Shown here: piece by piece, positions 1 through 5,948 of the stretch | Layout of the letters: the number at the start of each line of letters is the position of its first letter | How positions within the stretch are numbered: the stretch's first letter is position 1 | Assembly: GCA_916050055.1 (NCBI GenBank) | Contig: CAJZJY010000077.1 | Location: 1-5,948, forward strand | Length of the DNA stretch: 5,948 bases | DNA from: an uncultured Streptococcus sp. | Lineage (GTDB): Bacteria > Bacillota > Bacilli > Lactobacillales > Aerococcaceae | Direction: 5' to 3' | Translations under genes and position numbers: made by a program | The notes under the pieces: generated by a model | Databases searched by the model: none | The model's input: the letters and a program-made list of their open reading frames with translations, nothing else | What the model was told of the DNA's origin: nothing

Positions 1-397
1 TTACTATGGAACGCCTTTAGATTATGTGCAAGAAACATTAGACAAAGGAAAAGATGTATTCTTAGAAATTGAAGTTCAAGGTGCGCTTCAAGTACGTGAA
101 GCAATGCCTGATGGGGTGTTTATTTTCTTAACACCACCTGATTTGCATGAACTAGAATCTCGCATCGTAAACCGTGGAACAGATTCAGACGAAGTGATTA
201 AAAACCGTATGAAGGTTGCAAGAGAAGAACTTTGTTTGATGAAGTATTATGATTACTCTGTTGTCAATGACAAAGTAGAAAATGCGGTTCAACAAATCGA
301 AGCAATTATTCAAACAGAACATTTACGCATCCAAAGAAACTTGGAAAGCATTGAAGAGTTCGAAGATGAATTAGAAGAAATTTTAGAAGAAGAGTAG
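1..397 (+). CDS. gmk: Guanylate kinase, 3' part (5' end outside window)
   Basis: Gmk transfers phosphate from ATP to GMP (or dGMP) to make GDP in the cytoplasm, feeding GTP and dGTP synthesis. The reading frame is open from base 2, so 131 codons are visible; family members are about 205 residues, so roughly the first 75 (including the N-terminal P-loop) lie off the left edge. Visible family hallmarks are the GMP-binding stretch YYGTPLDYV at the start, the strand-and-loop [22 protein letters not shown], the lid arginines in [13 protein letters not shown] (about fragment residues 58-70), YDYSVVND and the final IIQTEHLR helix. The tail after it is markedly acidic ([14 protein letters not shown]), which looks like lineage variation. 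A GTG at base 26 is internal coding sequence, not the start, because homology continues upstream of it. The next gene, rpoZ, begins 16 bases after the stop, as in many Bacillota. Identity is secure. Confidence 0.96.
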   Translation, partial: YYGTPLDYVQETLDKGKDVFLEIEVQGALQVREAMPDGVFIFLTPPDLHELESRIVNRGTDSDEVIKNRMKVAREELCLMKYYDYSVVNDKVENAVQQIEAIIQTEHLRIQRNLESIEEFEDELEEILEEE

Positions 398-400
398 AAA

Positions 401-405
401 GAGGG
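401..405 (+). promoter_or_regulatory. Ribosome binding site of rpoZ
   Basis: GAGGG lies 8 bases before the ATG at 414 and 11 before the second, in-frame ATG at 417. The spacing favours the first ATG, giving a protein that begins Met-Met, but either start is possible. Confidence 0.7.
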
Positions 406-413
406 AATCTATT

Positions 414-629
414 ATGATGTTATATCCATCAATCGATAAATTATTGAAAAAAATCGATTCAAAATATTCATTAGTTATTTTATCAAGCAAACGTGCGCAT
501 GAATTACACCACCATGAACCACCAATGTTAGAACACTACGAATCACATAAAAACGTAGGTCGTGCGTTGGAAGAAGTAGTTGCTGGTGACTTAACAATCC
601 GTGAAGACAGCAAACCAGAACACGTATAA
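414..629 (+). CDS. rpoZ: DNA-directed RNA polymerase omega subunit
   Basis: Omega is the small RNA polymerase subunit that binds the beta-prime subunit and helps its folding and core assembly. The 71-residue product has the normal size for the Bacillota family and the typical layout: N-terminal YPSIDKLLKKIDSKYSLVILSSKRAHEL (about residues 4-31), then KNVGRALEEVVAGDLTI (residues 46-62), the conserved helix that packs on beta-prime. Two consecutive ATG codons open the gene; the first is chosen because of GAGGG spacing. The gene follows gmk by 16 bases and is closed by a strong terminator 11 bases after the stop, so gmk-rpoZ looks like the end of a transcription unit. Unusual in detail is a cluster of histidines at 29, 32, 33, 34, 41 and 45 in the loop between the two conserved parts. 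No coaBC follows, unlike in Bacillus. Confidence 0.95.
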   Translation: MMLYPSIDKLLKKIDSKYSLVILSSKRAHELHHHEPPMLEHYESHKNVGRALEEVVAGDLTIREDSKPEHV

Positions 630-640
630 TCAAATTTATA

Positions 641-672
641 GTCAAGGGAAACTCCCTTGGCTTTTTTCTTTT
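641..672 (+). terminator. Rho-independent terminator after rpoZ
   Basis: CAAGGGA (643-649) pairs with TCCCTTG (653-659) around the three-base loop AAC. The stem extends outward by a U-G wobble (642/660) and a G-C pair (641/661) to nine pairs. It is followed directly by six T, one C and four T (662-672). The hairpin starts 11 bases after the rpoZ stop, so it should end gmk-rpoZ transcripts. Because the reverse side lacks a matching T tract, it appears to work only in the plus direction. Confidence 0.92.
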
Positions 673-698
673 CGTAGTTTTGAAGTGTAGAGCAAGCG

Positions 699-728
699 AC
701 AACAAATTAAAGTGCATTATGGTATAAT
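699..728 (+). promoter_or_regulatory. Probable sigma-A promoter of priA-fmt-rsmB-stp
   Basis: TATAAT at 723-728 is a perfect -10 box, preceded by TG at 720-721 with one intervening base (TGGTATAAT), a perfect extended -10 element. The -35 region is poor: ACAACA at 699-704 (18-base spacer) matches TTGACA at only three positions, while a better match, GCGACA at 696-701, is spaced too far (21 bases). The extended -10 may compensate. It sits between the rpoZ terminator and the priA ribosome binding site. A start near base 735 would give a leader of only about 24 bases, leaving no room for a riboswitch or attenuator. Confidence 0.8.
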
Positions 729-746
729 AAGTAGTAAAACTATTTT

Positions 747-751
747 GGAGG
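747..751 (+). promoter_or_regulatory. Ribosome binding site of priA
   Basis: GGAGG, extended to GGAGGTG, ends 7 bases before the ATG at 759. The optimal spacing and the short promoter-to-start distance fix this ATG as the priA start. Confidence 0.88.
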
Positions 752-758
752 TGAGAAG

Positions 759-3164
759 ATGTTTGCAAAAGTCATTGTTGACGTTCCAGTTATTCAAGTG
801 AATCGACCGTTTGATTATCATGTCCCAGAAAATCTACAAGAGAGTATTGAAGTAGGAATGCGTGTTGCAGTTCCGTTTGGCGGACGAAGTATTTCTGGAT
901 TCGTACTAGCGCTTAGTGACGAAGTAGATTTCGACGGTGAAGTAAAAGATATTTTGCATTTAATGGATTTAGATCCCGTCTTATCACCAGAGATGATAGA
1001 GCTTGGAGCGTATTTATCGAAGAAGGTTCATGCCTTCCTTATTCAATGTTATCAAACGATGCTTCCAGCGATGTTGAAATCTAATTATGAAAAACGATTT
1101 GTGTTAGTGAATCCGAAAGAACATGAAGATGTATTTCGAGAAATTTTCCATTACGAAAATACATTGCTTTATACCGATGACCTGCCACAAGAACATGTAA
1201 AACGACTAATGAAGTTGAAGAAAGAAGGAGCTGTGGTCATCGAGACACTTGTCAAAGACCGTGCCAAGGTAAAGACAGAAGACTGGATCCGATTGAATTA
1301 CGTGATGAAAGAATACGAGGAGTATATCCCTACAATCTCTGCGCGTGCGAAGAAAAAAGTAGCGCTCTTAAAAACACTAGCTTCGATGGAAGTGATGGAA
1401 ATCGAAAAGAGACGTTTCTTAGAGGATACGGATTTCACAACAGCTGATTTAAAATTCGCAGTAGAACGTAATTGGATTACGATTGTTCAAAAAGAAGTGA
1501 ACCGTGATCCTTATAAAGGAAGAGTCTTTAAGAAAAGTGCTCCATTTCAGTTAAATCCTGAACAACAAGTCGCGTTTGACCGAGTGAAAGAAGAATCTAT
1601 CGATACCGAAATATCGAAAGTATACTTGTTAGAAGGTGTAACAGGTTCTGGGAAAACAGAAGTGTATTTACAATGGATTGGGGAAGTGATTGAAAAAGGA
1701 AAGAGCGCGATGATGCTCGTCCCAGAAATTGCATTGACTCCTCAAATGGTAGACCGATTTAAGTCACGCTTTGGAGACCGAGTGGCGGTGCTTCATAGTG
1801 GGCTAAGTGTCGGTGAAAAATACGATGAATGGCGTAAGATTAAGAATAAAGAAGCAGACATTGTGGTCGGTGCTCGTTCTTCAGTTTTTGCTCCATTAGA
1901 CAACATCGGAATTATTATTTTAGACGAAGAACACGAAGCAACGTATAAACAAGATGAATCTCCAAGATACCATGCTCGCGATGTCGCGATTTGGCGTGGG
2001 GAATATCATCACTGTCCAGTGGTGTTAGGAAGTGCGACTCCAAGTCTTGAATCCCGTGCGCGTGCACAAAAGGGAGTGTATACACTTCTACGATTAACGA
2101 AGCGTGCAAGGGCGCAACTTTTGCCAGAAGTTCATTTGATTGATATGAGAACAGAATTCGTTCATCAAAAAGGATCATTTTCGAAGACATTGCTAGATGC
2201 AGTCGAAAAACGATTAGAACTAGGAGAGCAAAGTGTCTTACTCTTAAACCGACGTGGATATTCTTCATTTGTACTTTGTCGTGATTGTGGAACGGTACTG
2301 GAATGCCCAAATTGCGATATTTCATTAACGCTTCATATGGATACAAGAAGTATGAAATGTCACTATTGTGGTCATGAAGAACATATCCCTAATTTCTGTC
2401 CGAAATGTCATAGTCGACAAATTCGTTATTTTGGAACAGGAACGCAGAAGGTACAAGAAGAATTGCAAGAAGTATTCCCGGATGCTCGCATTGTGCGAAT
2501 GGACGTGGATACGACAAGACGTAAAGGACAACACGAAGCGATTCTGAAACAGTTCGAGAATCAAGAAGCCGACATTTTAATTGGAACGCAAATGATTGCA
2601 AAAGGTCTCGATTATCCAAACGTAACGCTTGTTGGAGTGATTAATTCGGATACGGCGCTGAACATTCCTGATTTTAGAAGTTCGGAAAAAACATTCCAAC
2701 TACTGACTCAAGTATCAGGTCGTGCAGGGCGTGGGGATAAGCCAGGAGAAGTATTTATCCAAACTTATAACCCGACTCACTACGCGATTCAATTAGCGCA
2801 AGGCCATCAATATGAACGATTCTTTGAAACAGAGATGCGGATGCGTCATATGGCCAACTATCCACCGTACTTCTTTACAACGATGATTACTTTCTCTAGT
2901 GAAGAAGAAGGGGTGGCGTTGAAGAAAGCCGTTGAAGTGCATAAGGCGTTGAAGGCGAACGTGTCGCCGAATGCAGTTGTACTAGGACCAACTGCGAAAT
3001 CGATTGCGCGAATGAATAATCGTTATTATTTCCAAATTATTGTGAAATATAAAAACGAACCGCAACTGCAAGAGTTTCTTGAACAGCTGATGATGGAAAC
3101 ACAAGAAGTGGGTTCGAAGAAATTACTCATGACGATTGATATGGAACCACAACATTTCTTATAG
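759..3164 (+). CDS. priA: Primosomal protein N' (replication restart helicase PriA)
   Basis: PriA recognises stalled or collapsed replication forks, unwinds DNA 3'-to-5' and starts primosome assembly so that the replicative helicase is reloaded. The 801 residues match the usual Bacillota length (about 800). In order: N-terminal 3'-DNA-binding domain (NRPFDYHVP at 15-23, VPFGGR at 38-43); winged-helix region to about 250; helicase lobe 1 with Walker A GVTGSGKT (293-300), DEEH (389-392), the adjacent DESPRYHARDVA stretch and GSATPS (424-429); a zinc region with all eight cysteines (507, 510, 516, 519, 534, 537, 547, 550); lobe 2 with GTQM (609-612) and motif VI QVSGRAGR (651-658); and a C-terminal domain. 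No catalytic residue seems missing, so it should be an active ATPase. It heads the downstream transcription unit; fmt begins 9 bases after its stop. Confidence 0.98.
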   Translation: MFAKVIVDVPVIQVNRPFDYHVPENLQESIEVGMRVAVPFGGRSISGFVLALSDEVDFDGEVKDILHLMDLDPVLSPEMIELGAYLSKKVHAFLIQCYQTMLPAMLKSNYEKRFVLVNPKEHEDVFREIFHYENTLLYTDDLPQEHVKRLMKLKKEGAVVIETLVKDRAKVKTEDWIRLNYVMKEYEEYIPTISARAKKKVALLKTLASMEVMEIEKRRFLEDTDFTTADLKFAVERNWITIVQKEVNRDPYKGRVFKKSAPFQLNPEQQVAFDRVKEESIDTEISKVYLLEGVTGSGKTEVYLQWIGEVIEKGKSAMMLVPEIALTPQMVDRFKSRFGDRVAVLHSGLSVGEKYDEWRKIKNKEADIVVGARSSVFAPLDNIGIIILDEEHEATYKQDESPRYHARDVAIWRGEYHHCPVVLGSATPSLESRARAQKGVYTLLRLTKRARAQLLPEVHLIDMRTEFVHQKGSFSKTLLDAVEKRLELGEQSVLLLNRRGYSSFVLCRDCGTVLECPNCDISLTLHMDTRSMKCHYCGHEEHIPNFCPKCHSRQIRYFGTGTQKVQEELQEVFPDARIVRMDVDTTRRKGQHEAILKQFENQEADILIGTQMIAKGLDYPNVTLVGVINSDTALNIPDFRSSEKTFQLLTQVSGRAGRGDKPGEVFIQTYNPTHYAIQLAQGHQYERFFETEMRMRHMANYPPYFFTTMITFSSEEEGVALKKAVEVHKALKANVSPNAVVLGPTAKSIARMNNRYYFQIIVKYKNEPQLQEFLEQLMMETQEVGSKKLLMTIDMEPQHFL

Positions 3165-3170
3165 AGGTGA
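3164..3170 (+). promoter_or_regulatory. Ribosome binding site of fmt, touching the priA stop
   Basis: GAGGTGA begins with the last base of the priA TAG stop codon (3162-3164) and sits 3 bases before the fmt ATG at 3174 (6 bases from the GAGG core). A ribosome ending priA would cover this site, suggesting that translation of the two genes is coupled. Confidence 0.8.
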
Positions 3171-3173
3171 AAA

Positions 3174-4130
3174 ATGAAGAAAGTTATTTTTATGGGGACG
3201 CCTGAGTTTTCAACAGGTGTTTTGAAACGATTAATTGATGATGAAACAGTTGAAGTGATTGCCGTTGTCACACAACCAGACCGTGCAGTTGGACGTAAGA
3301 AGGTGATTACACCAACTCCTGTGAAGGTAGTGGCATTGGAGCATGATATTTCTGTCTATCAACCTGAAAAATTAAGTGGGTCGCAGGAATTGGAAGCGTT
3401 GATGCAACTAGATGCAGATTTAATTGTAACAGCAGCTTATGGTCAATTCTTGCCAACGAAGTTTTTAAACTTCCCACGTTTTGGTGCGGTGAACGTTCAT
3501 GCGTCACTCTTACCAAAATATCGTGGTGGAGCTCCAATCCATTATGCAATTATGAACGGGGACAAAGAAACTGGCGTAACGATTATGCGAATGGTTGCGA
3601 AGATGGATGCGGGTGCGATTATTTCACAACGCGCCATCCCAATTACTGGTGAAGATGACGTTGCTAGTATGTTTGAAAAATTAAGCGTTGTTGGAGCAGA
3701 CTTATTGATTGAAACTTTACCAGCGCTATTTGCTGGAACCATTACTGAAGTAGAGCAAGACGAAGCACTAGTATCGTTCTCTCCAAATATTTCAAGAGAG
3801 CAAGAGCAAATTGATTGGAATAAAACAGCGAGTGAAGTAGATTGCTTCGTTCGTGGATTACGTCCATGGCCAACATCTTTTACGATTTTAAATGGGAACC
3901 GTGTGAAGATGTGGGGAGTTGCTTTAACGGATAAACAGACCAATAAAGCACCAGGAAGCTTATTTGTAGAAGGCGGACATTTGTATGTAGCTTGCGGAGG
4001 CGGAACGGTTCTTGAGATTACACGTCTTCAACCTGCAGGAAAAGCTCAAATGGATGCGAAGGCATTTATGAATGGATTTTCAGAATTGTTGAAGGATGAT
4101 GCCACTTTTGAGGAATTAAACCATGAGTAA
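3174..4130 (+). CDS. fmt: Methionyl-tRNA formyltransferase
   Basis: Fmt moves the formyl group of 10-formyltetrahydrofolate to Met-tRNAfMet in the cytoplasm, preparing the initiator tRNA for translation. The 318 residues match the family length (about 310-320). The N-terminal formyltransferase domain starts MKKVIFMGTPEF. It carries the initiator-tRNA recognition loop (TQPDRAVGRKKVITPTPVK, about 33-51), the SLLPKYRGGAPI signature (111-122), and the catalytic triad Asn107, His109 and Asp145 in NVHAS and MDAGA. The C-terminal tRNA-binding domain (about 207-318) includes GLRPWPTSF (228-236) and LQPAGKAQMDAKAFMNG (285-301). The ATG at 3174 is fixed by family alignment and its ribosome binding site. 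In B. subtilis def (peptide deformylase) precedes fmt; here priA does directly, so deformylase must be encoded elsewhere. Its end overlaps rsmB by 8 bases. Confidence 0.98.
   Translation: MKKVIFMGTPEFSTGVLKRLIDDETVEVIAVVTQPDRAVGRKKVITPTPVKVVALEHDISVYQPEKLSGSQELEALMQLDADLIVTAAYGQFLPTKFLNFPRFGAVNVHASLLPKYRGGAPIHYAIMNGDKETGVTIMRMVAKMDAGAIISQRAIPITGEDDVASMFEKLSVVGADLLIETLPALFAGTITEVEQDEALVSFSPNISREQEQIDWNKTASEVDCFVRGLRPWPTSFTILNGNRVKMWGVALTDKQTNKAPGSLFVEGGHLYVACGGGTVLEITRLQPAGKAQMDAKAFMNGFSELLKDDATFEELNHE
4110..4114 (+). promoter_or_regulatory. Ribosome binding site of rsmB, inside fmt
   Basis: GAGGA lies 8 bases before the rsmB ATG at 4123, wholly within the last codons of fmt. The spacing supports this ATG as the start and the 8-base overlap as real. 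Confidence 0.75.
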
Positions 4131-5445
4131 TGTACGTGACATTTGCGTAGAATTATTAACGAATGTAGAAAAGAATCAAGCATACTCGACTGTTGCGTTT
4201 CAAAATGTGTTACAAAAACATCAATTGGATGCAAGAGATAGAGGGTTGTTAACGGAATTATTCTACGGAACCATTCAACGTAAACTGACATTAGACTTCT
4301 ATTTAAAACCATTTATCGAGAAACAAAAGAAAATGGAACTATGGGTGCTAAGTCTCCTACGAATGACTGTATACCAAATGGCGTATCTTGACCGTGTTCC
4401 AGATCGCGCAGCCATTTATGAAGCAGTACAGATTGCTAAGAAACGTGGCCATCAAGGAATTGCGAAATTCGTCAATGGTGTTCTTAGAAATGTGCAACGT
4501 GCCGGATTCGATGGAGTTTCTTCTATTAAAGATGAACGGGAACGTTTGAGTGTTGAATATAGTATGCCACGTTGGATTGTGGATTTATTATTTGAACAAT
4601 ACGGAGAAGAGGCTAGAGAAATTTTCCCAAGTTTAAATATTGCTCCTCACCTAAGTGCGCGTATTCAAAATCCAGAGATGTCGATTGAAGAAGCAAAAAT
4701 TCTTCTTCAAGAAGAAGGTGTGACGGTTCAGCCGAGCAAATTGTCTCCTCGTGCAGTGATTGTTGAAGAAGGAGATTTACTAGGGTCGAAAGCATTCAAA
4801 GATGGAATGGTTACCGTTCAAGATGAGTCTTCTTCATTAGTGGCCCAAGTAGGAAAACTTCAACCTGGAGATAAGGTACTCGATACTTGTGCAGCTCCTG
4901 GAGGAAAAACCACTCATTTTGCAAGTTACTTAGTGTCTGAAGAGGGCGGACTTGTAGAGGCGCTGGATTTACATGAGAATAAATTACGCAAGATTCATCA
5001 AAACGCAAAACGTTTAGGAGTAGAAGACAGAATTCATACTCATGCACTTGATGCTAGAAAAGTTGGCGAACTATTTAAAGAAGAAAGCTTTGACGCGGTT
5101 TTTGTGGATGCACCATGCTCTGGATTGGGCTTGATGCGTCGTAAACCAGATATAAAATACACAAAAAATAGTGAAGATTTAACAAAATTAACAAAAATAC
5201 AGTTGGAAATTTTGTCTGCAATTGCTACAATGGTAAAGAAAGGTGGAAAACTCATCTATTCAACTTGTACAATTAACAAGGGTGAAAATGAAGAAGTAGT
5301 CCATAACTTTTTACGAGAACATCCGGAATTCGAATTACAACCAATCGAAGAGTTTGGTTGTACAAAGGAAAATCCGATGCTTACGATTTTACCGCATGAA
5401 TATCATACAGATGGATTTTTCATTGCGAGAATGGTAAGAAAATAA
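4123..5445 (+). CDS. rsmB: 16S rRNA (cytosine-967-C5)-methyltransferase RsmB
   Basis: RsmB (also called Sun; YloM in B. subtilis) methylates C5 of cytosine 967 (E. coli numbering) of 16S rRNA, using S-adenosylmethionine, during small-subunit maturation. The 440 residues fit the family. An N-terminal NusB-like RNA-binding domain (about 1-130) includes DARDRGLLTELFYGT (36-50) and AKFVNGVLRNV (114-124). The C-terminal Rossmann domain has the AdoMet motif DTCAAPGGKT (254-263), Asp282 (ALDLHENK), Asp310 (HALDARK), VDAPCSGLG (328-336) with Cys332, and YSTCTI (379-384) with Cys382. In this family the Cys of the TC motif attacks C6 of the base and the Cys of the PC motif helps release the product; both are present. 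The ATG overlaps the fmt end by 8 bases in another frame, suggesting coupled translation. In B. subtilis rlmN follows, but here stp does. Confidence 0.97.
   Translation: MSNVRDICVELLTNVEKNQAYSTVAFQNVLQKHQLDARDRGLLTELFYGTIQRKLTLDFYLKPFIEKQKKMELWVLSLLRMTVYQMAYLDRVPDRAAIYEAVQIAKKRGHQGIAKFVNGVLRNVQRAGFDGVSSIKDERERLSVEYSMPRWIVDLLFEQYGEEAREIFPSLNIAPHLSARIQNPEMSIEEAKILLQEEGVTVQPSKLSPRAVIVEEGDLLGSKAFKDGMVTVQDESSSLVAQVGKLQPGDKVLDTCAAPGGKTTHFASYLVSEEGGLVEALDLHENKLRKIHQNAKRLGVEDRIHTHALDARKVGELFKEESFDAVFVDAPCSGLGLMRRKPDIKYTKNSEDLTKLTKIQLEILSAIATMVKKGGKLIYSTCTINKGENEEVVHNFLREHPEFELQPIEEFGCTKENPMLTILPHEYHTDGFFIARMVRK
5203..5231 (+). promoter_or_regulatory. Possible internal promoter for stp, inside rsmB
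   Basis: TTGGAA (5203-5208) and TACAAT (5226-5231) are 17 bases apart, matching the sigma-A consensus at 4 of 6 and 5 of 6 positions, and TG at 5223-5224 makes an extended -10. The pair lies in an AT-rich part of rsmB about 236 bases before the stp ATG. Such matches occur by chance in AT-rich genes, so this is only a candidate. Confidence 0.25.
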
Positions 5446-5454
5446 ATTCGCAAC

Positions 5455-5460
5455 AGGAGG
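5455..5460 (+). promoter_or_regulatory. Ribosome binding site of stp
   Basis: A full AGGAGG lies 6 bases before the ATG at 5467, in the 21-base gap after rsmB. It is among the strongest ribosome binding sites in the window and fixes the stp start. Confidence 0.88.
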
Positions 5461-5466
5461 AAAAAT

Positions 5467-5948
5467 ATGGAGATAGCCATCAAAAGTGACGTCGGACAAA
5501 GACGTACTTTAAATGAAGATGCTGCCGGATATTTTTTGAATACTCAAAACGTGCCGATGATTGTTGTGTGTGACGGAATCGGCGGGCATAATGCTGGGGA
5601 TGTAGCAAGTGCTATGGCATTATCGCATTTGGGAAAACGTTGGGAAGAAGAAAGTATTACGGATACAGAAGCCGCTTATCAATGGCTCGTTAAAAATATT
5701 CAGGCCGAAAATGATCGTATTTTCCAAAAAGCGAATCAATATCGTGAGCTAGATGGAATGGGAACAACGATTGTGGTTGCCGTAGTAATCGGTTCTGAAT
5801 TGTTAATTGCAAACGTCGGTGATAGCCGTGCTTATTTGTATCGCAATTTTCAAATGAAACAATTGACAGAAGATCATACTCTCGTACAAGAGCTGTTAAA
5901 ATCTGGAGAGATTTCTGAAGAGGAAGCCAAAAGCCACCCTCAACGAAG
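5467..5948 (+). CDS. stp: PP2C-type Ser/Thr protein phosphatase, 5' part (3' end outside window)
   Basis: This is the Stp/PrpC family: a cytoplasmic, Mn/Mg-dependent phosphatase that reverses phosphorylation by the membrane Ser/Thr kinase PknB/PrkC (StkP), affecting cell-wall and division control. The 160 complete codons run off the right edge; full-length relatives are about 245-255 residues, so about two thirds is present. PP2C motifs in order: SDVGQRRTLNED with Asp18 (7-18); VVCDGIGGHNAGDVAS (33-48) with metal-binding Asp36 and Gly37; GMGTTIVVAVV (97-107); NVGDSRAYLYR (116-126); and LTEDHTLVQELLKSGEISEEEA (133-154), the start of the flap region. The later metal-binding aspartates are beyond the window. 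It follows rsmB by 21 bases, so it is probably transcribed with it. The kinase gene is expected immediately downstream, usually followed by rsgA and rpe, but this cannot be seen here. Confidence 0.96.
   Translation, partial: MEIAIKSDVGQRRTLNEDAAGYFLNTQNVPMIVVCDGIGGHNAGDVASAMALSHLGKRWEEESITDTEAAYQWLVKNIQAENDRIFQKANQYRELDGMGTTIVVAVVIGSELLIANVGDSRAYLYRNFQMKQLTEDHTLVQELLKSGEISEEEAKSHPQR

Noticed and set aside
26..397. A GTG at base 26 as the start of a short guanylate-kinase-like gene
   Set aside because: The frame is open back to base 2 and the eight residues before the GTG (YYGTPLDY) match the conserved GMP-binding segment, so this is the 3' part of a normal gmk cut by the window edge.
431..459. 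Two ATCGAT copies at the start of rpoZ as a possible operator
   Set aside because: Both fall in codons for the conserved SIDKLLKKIDS segment (Ile-Asp twice), so coding constraint explains them.
735..758. A riboswitch or T-box leader before priA
   Set aside because: Only about 24 bases separate the predicted transcript start from the ATG, and the hairpin upstream of the promoter is explained as the rpoZ terminator.
475..768. Minus-strand open frame of 97 codons opposite rpoZ and the rpoZ-priA gap
   Set aside because: It crosses the terminator and promoter on the other strand, resembles no known family and overlaps a well-supported gene.
1915..2346. Minus-strand open frame of 143 codons opposite priA
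   Set aside because: It lies wholly antisense to the conserved helicase and zinc-region coding sequence, and its translation shows no recognisable motif. It is a shadow of priA codon usage.
3542..3943. Minus-strand open frame of 133 codons opposite fmt
   Set aside because: It is antisense to conserved fmt sequence and its serine/threonine-rich low-complexity translation is typical of a shadow frame.
5467..5948. A truncated or broken phosphatase gene
   Set aside because: The frame is intact with all expected motifs up to the last base; it simply runs off the window.

Overview
The window is a conserved housekeeping block from a low-GC Gram-positive bacterium (Bacillota). The AT-rich coding sequence, strong AGGAGG-type ribosome binding sites, and the order gmk-rpoZ-priA-fmt-rsmB-stp point to the order Lactobacillales. 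A member of the Carnobacteriaceae or a close relative is my best guess, but the genus cannot be settled from the sequence alone. All genes are on the plus strand and tightly packed, and no mobile element, tRNA, rRNA or CRISPR array is visible.

Layout: the 3' part of gmk (guanylate kinase) enters at the left edge. It is followed 16 bases later by rpoZ (RNA polymerase omega subunit). A clear rho-independent terminator follows rpoZ, and then a promoter with a perfect extended -10 element. These split the block into an upstream gmk-rpoZ unit and a downstream unit starting with priA (primosomal helicase). In the downstream unit priA, fmt (Met-tRNAfMet formyltransferase), rsmB (16S rRNA m5C967 methyltransferase) and stp (PP2C-type Ser/Thr phosphatase, cut by the right edge) are separated by 9 bases, an 8-base overlap and 21 bases. 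They are very probably co-transcribed. A weaker promoter-like sequence inside the end of rsmB could give stp, and the kinase gene expected after it, extra transcription.

Functionally the block joins nucleotide supply (Gmk), transcription (omega), replication restart (PriA), translation initiation (Fmt), ribosome maturation (RsmB) and phospho-signalling (Stp). Compared with the Bacillus subtilis arrangement, coaBC (between rpoZ and priA), def (between priA and fmt) and rlmN (between rsmB and prpC) are absent. This streamlined order is common in Lactobacillales. All proteins carry their expected catalytic residues where visible. I found no convincing new biological system; the findings below are modest regulatory and compositional observations.
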